From: Agrococcus sp. HG114
GTDB taxonomy: Bacteria; Actinomycetota; Actinomycetes; Actinomycetales; Microbacteriaceae
NCBI RefSeq assembly: GCF_024723325.1
Contig: NZ_JANQCH010000005.1
Location: 1 to 39,803 of the forward strand
Length of the DNA: 39,803 nt
Direction of reading: 5' to 3'
The notes below the pieces were generated by a model, which did not search any database, was not told the DNA's origin, and saw only the letters and a program-made list of their open reading frames with translations. Positions 9,660-17,445 of this stretch are shown piece after piece. The position numbers and the translations under genes were made by a program. The first letter of the stretch is position 1, and the number at the start of each line of letters is the position of its first letter.

Positions 9660-10637
9660 GTGGGATCGATCGTCGCCAAGAACCGCAAGCACCTCGTGCT
9701 CGCGACCGGCAGGTCGCACCCCGAGCTCGCGCGGGCGGTGGCGGACGAGATCGGCACCGCCCTCATGGACGTCGACAGCCGCACCTTCGCGAACGGCGAG
9801 ATCTACGCCCGCTACGAGGGCTCCGTGCGCGGCTCCGACGCGTTCATCCTGCAGTCGTACGGGCGCCCGGTGAACGAGTGGCTCGTCGAGCAGCTCATCA
9901 TGGTGGATGCGCTCAAGCGCGCGAGCGCGAAGCGGATCACGGTGGTCATGCCGTACTACCCGTACTCCCGGCAGGACAAGAAGGGGCGCGGCCGCGAGCC
10001 GATCTCCGCGCGCCTCGTCGCCGACCTGTTCAAGACGGCCGGCGCCGACCGCATCATGTCGATCGACATCCACGCGGCGCAGATCCAAGGGTTCTTCGAC
10101 GGGCCGTTCGACCACCTGTTCGCGATGCCGGTGCTGCTCGAGCACTTCCAGCGCACCATCGCGGCCGACAACCTCACGGTCGTCTCGCCCGACATGGGCC
10201 GAGTGCGGGTCGCCGACGTGTGGAGCGACAAGCTCGGCGCGCCGCTCGCGATCATCCACAAGCGCCGCGACCCGCTCGTGCCGAACCAGGTGTCGGTGCA
10301 CGAGATCGTCGGCACCGTCGCGGGCCGCACGTGCCTGCTCGTCGACGACATGATCGACACCGGCCGCACGATCGTGCGCGCCGCCGAGGCGCTCAAGAAG
10401 AACGGCGCGACGAACGTCGTCGTCGCGGCGACGCACGCGATCTTCTCCGACCCGGCGCCGCAGATCCTCAACTCCGACTTCATCGACGAGGTCGTCGTCA
10501 CCGACACCCTCCCGCTCCGCGAGGAGCAGCGGTTCGAGAAGCTGCGCGTGCTCTCGATCGCGCCGCTGCTCGCCCGCGCCATCACCGAGGTCTTCGAGGA
10601 CGGCTCGGTCACGAGCCTCTTCGACGGCGCAGCCTGA
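9660..10637 (+). CDS. prs: Ribose-phosphate pyrophosphokinase (PRPP synthase)
   Basis: A 325-residue enzyme that makes phosphoribosyl pyrophosphate from ribose 5-phosphate and ATP, for purine, pyrimidine, His, Trp and NAD synthesis. Signatures seen: NGEIYARYEGSVRG, the flexible ATP loop YYPYSRQDKKGRGREPIS, the divalent-cation segment DIHAAQIQGFF and the PRPP-binding loop LLVDDMIDTGRT near residue 228. The GTG start at 9660 has a strong ribosome-binding site AGGAGG (9647-9652) that overlaps the glmU stop, so the genes are translationally linked. The glmU-prs pairing is conserved in many Gram-positive bacteria. Confidence 0.96.
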   Translation: MGSIVAKNRKHLVLATGRSHPELARAVADEIGTALMDVDSRTFANGEIYARYEGSVRGSDAFILQSYGRPVNEWLVEQLIMVDALKRASAKRITVVMPYYPYSRQDKKGRGREPISARLVADLFKTAGADRIMSIDIHAAQIQGFFDGPFDHLFAMPVLLEHFQRTIAADNLTVVSPDMGRVRVADVWSDKLGAPLAIIHKRRDPLVPNQVSVHEIVGTVAGRTCLLVDDMIDTGRTIVRAAEALKKNGATNVVVAATHAIFSDPAPQILNSDFIDEVVVTDTLPLREEQRFEKLRVLSIAPLLARAITEVFEDGSVTSLFDGAA

Positions 10638-10675
10638 GCGCACTCGCGCCGGGGAGATCACCGGACGGAGAGAAC

Positions 10676-11173
10676 ATGCCGATCCCGCCACAGCTGGCCA
10701 AGCTGCTCAAGCTCGCGCCGGGCCTCGTGCAGGAGTACGGGCCGGAGCTCATCAAGTGGGCGCGCGAGCACCCCGACTTCGTCCGCGACCTCGTCGAGCA
10801 GGTCAAGCCCCGCCCTCGGCCGCGCCCGTCGCAGGCGCCCGGGGACGCAGGCGGGGCGGGAGCCGAGCCCGCGCCGGTCGCCGGTGGCCGCGCCGGTGAC
10901 ATCGGCGAGACGATCGCGACCATGCGCATGCAGATCGCGTACCTCGCCGAGAGCGCCGACGACACCGCGGAGCGTGAGCGCGCGGAGGCGTGGCGGGCGA
11001 AGATCGACCGGCTCGACCGCGCGAACTCGCTCATCGCCTCCGGTGGATCGAGCGCCGAGCGCGAGCAGCTCGCCGCCCAGGTCGAGCAGCTGCGCGCGGC
11101 GGTCGTCGCAGCGTTCCTCGCCGAGCGCATCGAGGACGAGGGCGGGCCGTCGCCGAGCGATGCCGGTCGCTGA
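10676..11173 (+). CDS. Conserved hypothetical protein, helical
   Basis: A 165-residue protein I cannot assign. Residues 1-50 (IPPQLAKLLKLAPGLVQEY...) look helical. They are followed by a basic proline segment (VKPRPRPRPSQ), a Gly/Ala/Pro linker to about residue 75, and then a long charged helix with heptad-like spacing from about 78 to 155 (EREQLAAQVEQLRAAVVAAF) that could be a coiled coil. There is no signal peptide, membrane segment or catalytic motif. It has a GGAG ribosome-binding site, follows prs by 38 bp, and overlaps rlmC by 14 bp, so it is probably the third gene of the glmU-prs-rlmC unit. Confidence 0.75.
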   Translation: MPIPPQLAKLLKLAPGLVQEYGPELIKWAREHPDFVRDLVEQVKPRPRPRPSQAPGDAGGAGAEPAPVAGGRAGDIGETIATMRMQIAYLAESADDTAERERAEAWRAKIDRLDRANSLIASGGSSAEREQLAAQVEQLRAAVVAAFLAERIEDEGGPSPSDAGR

Positions 11174-12293
11174 CAGCATCTCCCGGGCGCTCGAGTGCGC
11201 CTACTTCGACGCCGGCCGCTGCCGCTCGTGCACGCTGCTGCCGACGCCGTACGCGCGGCAGCTCGCCGACAAGCAGGCGACGGTCGCGGCCGCGCTGCCC
11301 GAGATGGCGTGGGATGCGCCGCACGCGAGCGCCGTCGGGGCGTTCCGGAACAAGGCCAAGATGGCGGTCGCCGGCACCCTCGCCGCGCCGACGATCGGCA
11401 TCCTCGCGACCGACGGCTCGGGCATCGACCTGCAGGCCTGCCCGCTGCACGAGCAGCCGATCGTCGACGCGATGCCCGTGCTCGAGCGGTTCGTGCGCGA
11501 CGCCCGCCTCCACCCGTACGACGTGCCCGCGCGGCGCGGCGAGCTCAAGCACCTCATCGTGACCGCGTCGCCGGACGGCGAGCTCGCGCTGCGGCTCGTG
11601 CTGCGCTCGACGGAGTCGCTGCCCCGCATCGCGAAGCACCTGCCGACGCTCGTCGCGGCCCTCCCGCTCGTGAGCGCATCCGTCAACCTCCAGCCCGAGC
11701 ACAAGGCGGTGCTCGAGGGCGACGAGGAGCGCGTGCTGCACGGCGGCACGCTCGTCATGCGCGTGAACGGCGTGCCGCTGCGGCTCAAGCCGCGCAGCTT
11801 CTTCCAGACCAACACGGCGGTCGCCGCGGCGCTCTACCGCGAGGCGACCGGCTGGATCGACCAGGCGAACCCCGCGAGCGTGCTCGACCTCTACTGCGGC
11901 GTCGGCGGCTTCGCGCTGCACGCGGCTCGGCCGGGGCGCTCGGTCGCGGGCGTCGAGGTCGCCGCCGATGCGATCGACGCGGCGCGGGAGACGGCGGCCG
12001 AGGTCGGGGCGGATGCGTCGTTCGCGGTGGGCGACGCGACCTCCGTGGACCTCGAGGGCGGCGGGGCGCCGGAGCTCGTCGTGGTGAACCCGCCGCGCCG
12101 CGGGATCGGCGAGCTCGCCGCCCGGCTCGACGCCTCGGCGGTGCGCACGGTCGTGTACTCGAGCTGCAACCCGGCGACGCTCGCGCGCGACCTCGCGGCG
12201 ATGCCGGGCTTCCGCCCGGTGCGCGCGAAGCTGTTCGACATGTTCCCGCACACGGGCCACGCCGAGGTGCTCACGCTCCTCGAGCGCCGCTGA
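11160..12293 (+). CDS. rlmC: 23S rRNA (uracil-5)-methyltransferase RlmC
   Basis: A 377-residue SAM-dependent RNA methyltransferase of the RumB/RlmC type, which places a methyl group on C5 of a uridine in 23S rRNA (U747 in Escherichia coli). The iron-sulfur cysteines are Cys13, Cys21, Cys24 and Cys94 (CAYFDAGRCRSC and QACPLH). The SAM loop is DLYCGVGGFALHAA, and YSSCNPATLARDL carries the catalytic Cys336. Lacking an N-terminal TRAM domain fits RlmC better than RlmD. The ATG overlaps the end of the preceding gene by 14 bp with only a weak GAGGG-type site, suggesting translational coupling. Confidence 0.93.
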   Translation: MPVADSISRALECAYFDAGRCRSCTLLPTPYARQLADKQATVAAALPEMAWDAPHASAVGAFRNKAKMAVAGTLAAPTIGILATDGSGIDLQACPLHEQPIVDAMPVLERFVRDARLHPYDVPARRGELKHLIVTASPDGELALRLVLRSTESLPRIAKHLPTLVAALPLVSASVNLQPEHKAVLEGDEERVLHGGTLVMRVNGVPLRLKPRSFFQTNTAVAAALYREATGWIDQANPASVLDLYCGVGGFALHAARPGRSVAGVEVAADAIDAARETAAEVGADASFAVGDATSVDLEGGGAPELVVVNPPRRGIGELAARLDASAVRTVVYSSCNPATLARDLAAMPGFRPVRAKLFDMFPHTGHAEVLTLLERR

Positions 12294-12336
12294 GACCGAG
12301 CCTGCCCGCCGCGCCACAGCAAGCCCGAGCCCCGCT

Positions 12337-12353
12337 GCTCGCGGCTCGCGAGC
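12337..12353 (+). terminator. Possible terminator hairpin after rlmC
   Basis: GCTCGCG and CGCGAGC form a 7-bp stem with a 3-nt loop, about 44 bp after the rlmC stop. There is no T run. The rest of the 172-bp gap up to the permease shows only the permease promoter. Confidence 0.35.
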
Positions 12354-12452
12354 GGGTCGATGCCCGCGCGCCGCGAACCGGCGACGCGGGACGTGCGTCG
12401 TGCGCGCTCAGGGCCGGCGGGCAGAGGTCACCGCGCGTTCACCCGCGCGGCA

Positions 12453-12458
12453 TACGGT
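12453..12458 (+). promoter_or_regulatory. -10 box for the APC permease gene (leaderless)
   Basis: TACGGT is 7 nt before the GTG at 12466, with no ribosome-binding site between them. This spacing is what decides the start codon of the permease. Confidence 0.55.
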
Positions 12459-12465
12459 CGAAGCC

Positions 12466-13755
12466 GTGGCAACCCTCGAGCGGCGCATCGGCATCCCCGG
12501 CGCGATCATGATCGGCCTCGGCTCGATGATCGGCGCCGGGCTCTTCTTCGTCTGGGTGCCGGCGTGGCAGCTCGCGGGGGAGTGGCTGTGGCTCGCCCTG
12601 CTGCTCGCTGGAACGGTGGCGACGCTCAACGCGATGTCGACCGCGCAGCTCGCCATGCGGCACCCGGTCTCGGGCGGCGCCTACGCGTACGGACGCGCGG
12701 AGGTCTCGCCCGCGGTCGGCTTCGCGGCCGGCTGGATGTTCCTCACCGGCAAGACGGCGTCGGCGGGGGCGATCGCGCTCATCGCCGCGCGGCACGTGTG
12801 GCCGGACGGCGCGCCGTGGCTCGCAGCGGCGCTCATCGCGGTGCTCGCGCTCGTGAACGGCTCGGGCATCCGCTCGACGGTGCGCGTCACGAGCGCGATC
12901 GTCTCGGTCGTGCTCGTGCTCGTCATGGCCGCCCTCGTGTGGTCGGCGCTCGGGCTGCCCACCGCATCCGCCACCGGGCTCGAGACGGTCGCGCCGGTCG
13001 AGGCGAACCGCGTCGACGCGGCGCTCACGGGTCCGCTCGGCGTGCTGACCGCAGCCGGCATGCTGTTCTTCGCGTTCGCCGGCTATGCGCGCATGGCGAC
13101 GCTCGGCGACGAGGTGCGCGACCCCGTGCGCACGCTGCCGCGGGCGATCGCCGCCGGGCTCGCGATCGTGCTCGTGCTCTACGGGCTCGTCGCGTGGGCG
13201 ACGACGGGCCGGCTCGGGGACGCGCTCGCCGGCTCGGCCGCGCCGGTCGCCGACCTCGTGGGGGAGCGGTGGCTGCACGTCGCGCTCCTCGGCGCGGCGG
13301 CGCTCGCGAGCGTCGGGAGCCTCACGGGCATCCTCGCGGGGCTCTCGCGCACGGGGCTCGCGATGGCGCGCGGCAACGACCTGCCCGGGCCGCTCGCGTA
13401 CGTGTGGCCGCGCACGAAGGCGCCGGTCGTCGCCGAGGCCGCGACGGCGGCGGCCGCGATCGCCGGGGTGCTGCTGCTGCCGGTCGGCCAGCTGGTCGCG
13501 TTCTCGTCGACGTGCGTGCTCACCTACTACGCGGTCGCGCACCTCAGCGCGATCCGCGGCGCTGGGCGCCCGGCCGAGGCTTCCGCCGACCCCGACGCGC
13601 GGCCCGTGCGCTGGTGGCTGCCGCGCTGGGTGCCGTTCGCCGGGCTCGCGCTCTGCGCGCTGCTCGTGGTGACGCTGCCCTGGATCGGCGTCGTCGCGGC
13701 GGCCGTGTGGCTCGCGCTCGGCCTCGCGTCCCGCGGGCTGCTGCGCCGCCGCTGA
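12466..13755 (+). CDS. APC family amino acid permease
   Basis: A 429-residue inner-membrane transporter of the amino acid-polyamine-organocation superfamily. The first membrane helix carries the family substrate-loop signature IGLGSMIGAGLF. About 11-12 hydrophobic segments follow, the last two after a hydrophilic loop rich in Pro and Arg (about residues 365-380). The TM6-like segment GMLFFAFAGYARMATLGDEV is also typical. The substrate cannot be predicted from sequence or from the neighbours. GTG 12466 is preferred to upstream in-frame starts because it sits just after a -10 box and begins directly at VATLERRIGIPGAIM. It probably forms a single-gene transcript. Confidence 0.9.
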   Translation: MATLERRIGIPGAIMIGLGSMIGAGLFFVWVPAWQLAGEWLWLALLLAGTVATLNAMSTAQLAMRHPVSGGAYAYGRAEVSPAVGFAAGWMFLTGKTASAGAIALIAARHVWPDGAPWLAAALIAVLALVNGSGIRSTVRVTSAIVSVVLVLVMAALVWSALGLPTASATGLETVAPVEANRVDAALTGPLGVLTAAGMLFFAFAGYARMATLGDEVRDPVRTLPRAIAAGLAIVLVLYGLVAWATTGRLGDALAGSAAPVADLVGERWLHVALLGAAALASVGSLTGILAGLSRTGLAMARGNDLPGPLAYVWPRTKAPVVAEAATAAAAIAGVLLLPVGQLVAFSSTCVLTYYAVAHLSAIRGAGRPAEASADPDARPVRWWLPRWVPFAGLALCALLVVTLPWIGVVAAAVWLALGLASRGLLRRR

Positions 13756-13772
13756 CGCCCAGCCCGCCCCGC

Positions 13773-13836
13773 GCGAAGTGTGTCGGCTCGATGTGCGCCA
13801 GTCGCGCGGCGGCGACAATGAGCCGACACTCCTCGC
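13773..13836. repeat. Intergenic inverted-repeat element, copy B (64 bp)
   Basis: The left arm GCGAAGTGTGTCGGCTC and right arm GAGCCGACACTCCTCGC pair over 17 bp with two mismatches. It lies 17 bp after the permease stop, in a convergent gap, so it may also terminate transcription. It belongs to the same family as the elements at 7972, 15088 and 28629. Confidence 0.72.
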
Positions 13837-13955
13837 CGGGGCAACGTGGGAATGGGTGACCGCACGGGACAGGTCTCGGCAGCGGCACGGGCACGTCTCG
13901 CAGCGGCGGCCGCAGCCCTCGCGGGAGCGCGTCGGGCACCGGCGACGGCCGCGCC

Positions 13956-14063
13956 CGGCGCCTCACGCCGTCCCGCGCGGCACGCGGTCCGGCCCCTCAC
14001 GGGATCCCGCGCCTCACGCGGTCCCGCGCCTCACGCAAGCCCGCGCGTCACGGGGTCCGGCGC
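13956..14063. repeat. 17-bp tandem repeat, six units plus a decayed seventh
   Basis: Six units of exactly 17 bp start at 13956, 13973, 13990, 14007, 14024 and 14041. The consensus is CCGCGCCTCACGCGGTC. A weaker seventh begins at 14058 inside the 3' end of the DUF559-type gene. Five of the six carry TCA, which is TGA on the minus strand. Because 17 is not a multiple of three, successive stops fall in different frames. The 119 bp between copy B of the inverted repeat and this array hold nothing I can name. Confidence 0.8.
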
Positions 14064-14974
14064 CGCAGGACGGCCGCGAGCTCGGCGAGCCAGCGATCGG
14101 GCGTCGGCACGAAGTCGCGGTTGGTCGCGCGCACGACGTGCAGGCCGATGCGCTCGAAGTCGCGGTACTTCTGGATGTCGCGATCCCACTGCCCCTCGTC
14201 GCGGTGCCCCTTGCCCTCGTACTCCTCGACGACGCCCGCGTGGCGGTGCATCAGGTCCGCCCTGCCCAGGAGCCGCCCCGTGGTGGGGTCGTAGACCTTC
14301 GCCTGCACCTCGGGCTCGGGCATGCCGGCGTCCACGATGAGCAATCGCATGTCGGTCTCCCGCGGTGACTCCACGCGGCGCCGGATCCTGGGCAGCGCCT
14401 GCCGCAGCGCTTCGGCGCCGGCCCTGCGGCCCCAGCGCGCGACGACCTCGTGCAGCTCGGCGATCGAGGCCAGCGGCCCGGGCAGCCGCCGATCGGGATA
14501 GTTCTCGGCGCCGCTCACCACGGCGTCGCCGAGCACCACGAGCTCGTGCGGCGTGCAGCGCGCTCCCATGAGCGCCCATGCGAGCGGAGCGGACGCCACC
14601 CGCATGCCCTCGACCTCCCACATGTCGAGGTGCGGCTCCGCGAGGCGCCGCACGCGCACGCCAGGGCGCTCGGGCTTGCTGCGGCCCTTCGGCGCGAGGA
14701 CCTCCAGATCGCCGTGCCCGTCGAGCCGCCACGGCACGGGCAGCCCCAGGATCGCGAGCGCCGTGGCTCCGCCGAAGCACTGCCATGGGCGCAGCAGCGG
14801 CGCGAAGGCGGCGGCGCGCTCGAGGCGCGTCTCGGGCTGGGCCACGGAGCGGACGCCGACGAACGGCTTCGCGTACGAGGGCCCTCGGAGCACGCCTCGC
14901 GTCGCCCCCGCCGCGAGCGCGGCGCTGACCAGGAATCCCCGACCCGCCAGCCCCGGCGGCACCCCTGCGTCCAC
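14048..14974 (-). CDS. DUF559 / Vsr-like endonuclease-domain protein
   Basis: About 308 residues. The N-terminal part (AALAAGATRGVLRGPSYAKP) resembles the winged-helix, AbiEi-antitoxin-like region found in many actinobacterial proteins of this type. The C-terminal part matches the DUF559/very-short-patch-repair endonuclease fold: a conserved Asp in GRADLMHRH, then EEYEGKGHRDEGQWDRDIQK and the strand GLHVVRATNRDF. Nuclease activity is inferred from the fold and unproven. Such genes are often present in several divergent copies per genome. I chose GTG 14974, where the recognisable domain begins; an in-frame GTG at 15076 would add 34 low-complexity residues. Its stop codon lies inside the 17-bp tandem repeat, and two long inverted repeats flank it. 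Confidence 0.72.
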   Translation of the reverse strand: MDAGVPPGLAGRGFLVSAALAAGATRGVLRGPSYAKPFVGVRSVAQPETRLERAAAFAPLLRPWQCFGGATALAILGLPVPWRLDGHGDLEVLAPKGRSKPERPGVRVRRLAEPHLDMWEVEGMRVASAPLAWALMGARCTPHELVVLGDAVVSGAENYPDRRLPGPLASIAELHEVVARWGRRAGAEALRQALPRIRRRVESPRETDMRLLIVDAGMPEPEVQAKVYDPTTGRLLGRADLMHRHAGVVEEYEGKGHRDEGQWDRDIQKYRDFERIGLHVVRATNRDFVPTPDRWLAELAAVLRRRTP

Positions 14975-15087
14975 CCGCGCACCCTGCCACGCGCCGCCCC
15001 TGCGACCGACGCGCTCTCCACAGCCCCTGCCCGCGCCCGCCGCCGCCCGCGCATCCACCCACGCCGTCGTGCGCACCGGGACGGTCA

Positions 15088-15143
15088 GGAGTGTCGCTTC
15101 GTTGCACTGACGTGGCGTTCACGCTGCATCGAGGCGACACTCC
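15088..15143. repeat. Intergenic inverted-repeat element, copy C (56 bp)
   Basis: GGAGTGTCGCTTCGTTGC pairs with GCATCGAGGCGACACTCC over 18 bp with two mismatches, around a 20-bp centre. It is the most divergent copy: its arms read GTGTCGC where the others have GTGTCGG or GTGTCGC next to a different base. It lies upstream of the DUF559-type gene and downstream of the phosphoribosyltransferase, both on the minus strand. Confidence 0.72.
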
Positions 15144-15188
15144 CGCGCGGGGCGGGGGCGGGGCACGGCGGATGCGAGTCGGTGCAGC

Positions 15189-15689
15189 TCAGGCGGTCAC
15201 GGGCGGCTGGGCCGACCACGGGAAGACGATCCACTCGTCGGTGCGCTTCCAGACGAAGTCCGGCGAGACGATCGACGCCGACTTCGCGTAGAGCACCGCG
15301 GAGCGCGCCTCGGCGCCCATGCCGCGCAGCAGCTCGAGCACGAGCGCGAGGGTGCGGCCCGAGTCGGCGACGTCGTCGACCACGAGCAGCCGCTTGCCGC
15401 GCACCGACTCCCCGTCGAGCATCGGCGCGAGCAGCACCGGGTCGGGCAGCGTCTGGTGCACGTCGGTGTAGAACTCCACGTTGATCGCGTCGGCGAGCTT
15501 GAGCCCGAGCGCGTACGCGAGGTGCCCGGCCGGCAGCAGCCCGCCGCGCGCGACAGCGATGACGATCTCGGGCTCGTAGCCGCTGTCGGCGATCCGCTGA
15601 GCGAGCTCCCGCCCGGCGTCGCCGAACGCCTCCCACGTCAGCACCTCCCGCTCGGCGAGGTCGGAGGCGTCTGCGTGGAAGGCGGTCAT
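15189..15689 (-). CDS. Phosphoribosyltransferase (purine/xanthine type)
   Basis: A 166-residue type I phosphoribosyltransferase. The PRPP-binding motif LLVVDDVADSGRTL is at 101-114, preceded by the early loop IAVARGGLLPAGHLAYALG (about 44-62). The C-terminal WKRTDEWIVFPW resembles the base-recognition end of xanthine-guanine or hypoxanthine phosphoribosyltransferases. It would salvage a purine base to its nucleotide; the exact base is not clear. The ATG at 15689 is 6 nt from a TAGCGT box, so the message is probably leaderless. It is separate from gnd (129-bp gap, in which I see only this promoter). Confidence 0.87.
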   Translation of the reverse strand: MTAFHADASDLAEREVLTWEAFGDAGRELAQRIADSGYEPEIVIAVARGGLLPAGHLAYALGLKLADAINVEFYTDVHQTLPDPVLLAPMLDGESVRGKRLLVVDDVADSGRTLALVLELLRGMGAEARSAVLYAKSASIVSPDFVWKRTDEWIVFPWSAQPPVTA

Positions 15690-15695
15690 GCGACG

Positions 15696-15701
15696 ACGCT
15701 A
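15696..15701 (-). promoter_or_regulatory. -10 box for the phosphoribosyltransferase gene (leaderless)
   Basis: On the minus strand this reads TAGCGT, 6 nt before the ATG at 15689. Confidence 0.5.
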
Positions 15702-15818
15702 CTCGGCGCGGGCGCGGATCGCCCTCGCGAGCTCCGACCAGGCGGTCGTCCCCGGCGCAACGGGCCGCTCCGTCGTCGGCGTCATCGACGCGACGGGTGA
15801 CGGATGCGCGGCCGCGTG

Positions 15819-17261
15819 TCAGTGCGTGTCGGTCGCCTCGACCTCGGTGCGGTCGCCCGACCACTGCGTGTGGAACGTGCCCTCGCGGTCGATCCGGCGG
15901 TAGGTGTGGGCGCCGAAGAAGTCGCGCTGGCCCTGCACGAGCGCGGCGGGCAGCCGCTCCGCGCGCAGGCCGTCGTAGTACGCGAGGCTCGACGAGAACG
16001 CGGGCGACGGGATGCCGGCCTGCGCGGCCGCGACGACCACGCGGCGCCACGCCTCCTGCGCGCCGGCCATCGCCTCGCGGAAGTACGGCGCGAGGACGAG
16101 CGCCGGCAGGTCGGGGTCGGCGGCGTAGGCGTCGGTGATGTCGTTCAGGAACCGGGCGCGGATGATGCAGCCCGCGCGCCAGATGCGCGCGACCTCGCCC
16201 TTCCGGATGTCCCAGCCGTGCTCCTCGGCGGCCGCGACGATCTCGTCGAAGCCCTGCGAGTAGGCGATGATCTTCGACGCGAACAGGGCCTGCCGCACGT
16301 CCTCGATGAACGCATCCGCGTCGTCGACCCGCCACTCGGCCGACGGCCCCGGCAGGTCGGTCGCGGCGGCGCGCTGCGCGAGCCGCGACGAGAGCGAGCG
16401 GGCGAAGACGGCCTCGGCGATGCCGGAGACGGGCACCCCGAGGTCGAGCGCCGTCTGCACTGTCCAGGCGCCGGTGCCCTTGGCGCCCGCCGCGTCGAGG
16501 ATCACGTCGACGAGCGGCTGGCCCGTCGCGGCGTCGACCTGCCGCAGCACCTCGGCGGTGATCTCGATGAGGTACGACTCGAGCTCGCCCCGGTTCCACT
16601 CGTCGAACACGTCGGCGATCTCGGCGGGGCTCTTGCCCGTGCCGCGGCGGATGAGGTCGTAGGCCTCGGCGATGAGCTGCATGTCGGCGTACTCGATGCC
16701 GTTGTGCACCATCTTCACGAAGTGGCCGGCGCCGTCGGTGCCGATGTGCGTCACGCACGGCTCGCCGTCGGCGACCGCGGCGATCGAGCGCAGGATCGGC
16801 CCGAGCGTCTCGTACGACTCGGCCGTGCCGCCCGGCATGAGCGAGGGCCCGTTGAGCGCGCCCTCCTCGCCGCCCGAGATGCCGCAGCCGACGAAGTGGA
16901 TGCCCGTCTCGCGCACCGCGGCCTCGCGGCGGATCGTGTCGGTGAAGAGCGCGTTGCCGCCGTCGACGATGATGTCGCCCGGCTCGAAGACCTCGACGAG
17001 CTCGTCGATGACGGCGTCCGTGGGGCGGCCGGCCTTGACCATGACGATCGCGGTGCGGGGGCGCTGCAGCGAGTCCGCGAGCTCCTGCATCGTCGCCGCC
17101 TTCACGAAGCCCGCCTCGGGATGCGCGGCGATGAGGTCGTCCGTCTTCGACGTCGTGCGGTTGTAGACCGCGACCGTGTTGCCCTCGCGGCTCGCGAGGT
17201 TGCGCGCGAGGTTGCTCCCCATCACGGCGAGTCCGACGACGGCGATGTTGGCGGTGGCCAT
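15819..17261 (-). CDS. gnd: 6-phosphogluconate dehydrogenase, decarboxylating (NADP-dependent type)
   Basis: A 480-residue enzyme that oxidises 6-phosphogluconate to ribulose 5-phosphate and CO2. Signatures: the N-terminal nucleotide loop VVGLAVMGSNLARNL, VDGGNALFTDT, GCGISGGEEGAL, the catalytic Lys-His stretch GHFVKMVHNGIEY, and the C-terminal helical domain with QGQRDFFGAHTYRRID and the final FHTQWSG. The length is that of the long, homodimeric class. The ATG at 17261 has a strong AGGAGG (17269-17274). It is transcribed divergently from the gluconate/idonate genes, and its product handles the 6-phosphogluconate that gluconokinase makes, so joint control is likely. Confidence 0.97.
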   Translation of the reverse strand: MATANIAVVGLAVMGSNLARNLASREGNTVAVYNRTTSKTDDLIAAHPEAGFVKAATMQELADSLQRPRTAIVMVKAGRPTDAVIDELVEVFEPGDIIVDGGNALFTDTIRREAAVRETGIHFVGCGISGGEEGALNGPSLMPGGTAESYETLGPILRSIAAVADGEPCVTHIGTDGAGHFVKMVHNGIEYADMQLIAEAYDLIRRGTGKSPAEIADVFDEWNRGELESYLIEITAEVLRQVDAATGQPLVDVILDAAGAKGTGAWTVQTALDLGVPVSGIAEAVFARSLSSRLAQRAAATDLPGPSAEWRVDDADAFIEDVRQALFASKIIAYSQGFDEIVAAAEEHGWDIRKGEVARIWRAGCIIRARFLNDITDAYAADPDLPALVLAPYFREAMAGAQEAWRRVVVAAAQAGIPSPAFSSSLAYYDGLRAERLPAALVQGQRDFFGAHTYRRIDREGTFHTQWSGDRTEVEATDTH

Positions 17262-17295
17262 GGCGGGTCCTCCTGGTCGATGGGGGTCTGCCGCA

Positions 17296-17301
17296 AGGCT
17301 A
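17296..17301 (-). promoter_or_regulatory. -10 box for gnd
   Basis: On the minus strand this reads TAGCCT, about 35 nt upstream of the gnd ATG, leaving a leader that contains AGGAGG. Confidence 0.45.
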
Positions 17302-17420
17302 CCGAGGGGCGGATGCGGCACGTGCGTCGGAGCGGCGGGGAGCGATCCGGGGTTGTCCCGAGCGGCGCGCGGATCTACCGTCGGTGCGGGCGAGCGGGCT
17401 GACCGGCCTTCGGACGCAAG

Positions 17421-17426
17421 TAGTCT
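17421..17426 (+). promoter_or_regulatory. -10 box for the gluconate/idonate operon
   Basis: TAGTCT lies about 20 nt before the ATG at 17446. It is followed directly by the palindrome GATATC (17428-17433) and the ribosome-binding site AAGGAG (17434-17439). The palindrome could be half of a regulator site, but no regulator gene for this operon is in the window. Confidence 0.4.
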
Positions 17427-17445
17427 GATATCGAAGGAGCGCCCC

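Noticed and set aside
13956-14063. CRISPR array
   Set aside because: The units are 17 bp, directly adjacent without spacers, and imperfect; no cas genes are near.
13846-14340. A plus-strand open frame running through the 17-bp repeats into the antisense of the DUF559 gene
   Set aside because: The translation is Ala/Arg/Pro-rich without domains, has no promoter or ribosome-binding site, and overlaps a better-supported gene.
14975-15076. N-terminal extension of the DUF559-type protein to GTG 15076
   Set aside because: The 34 extra residues are Gly/Arg/Ala low complexity, and the family-like sequence begins at 14974; kept only as an alternative.
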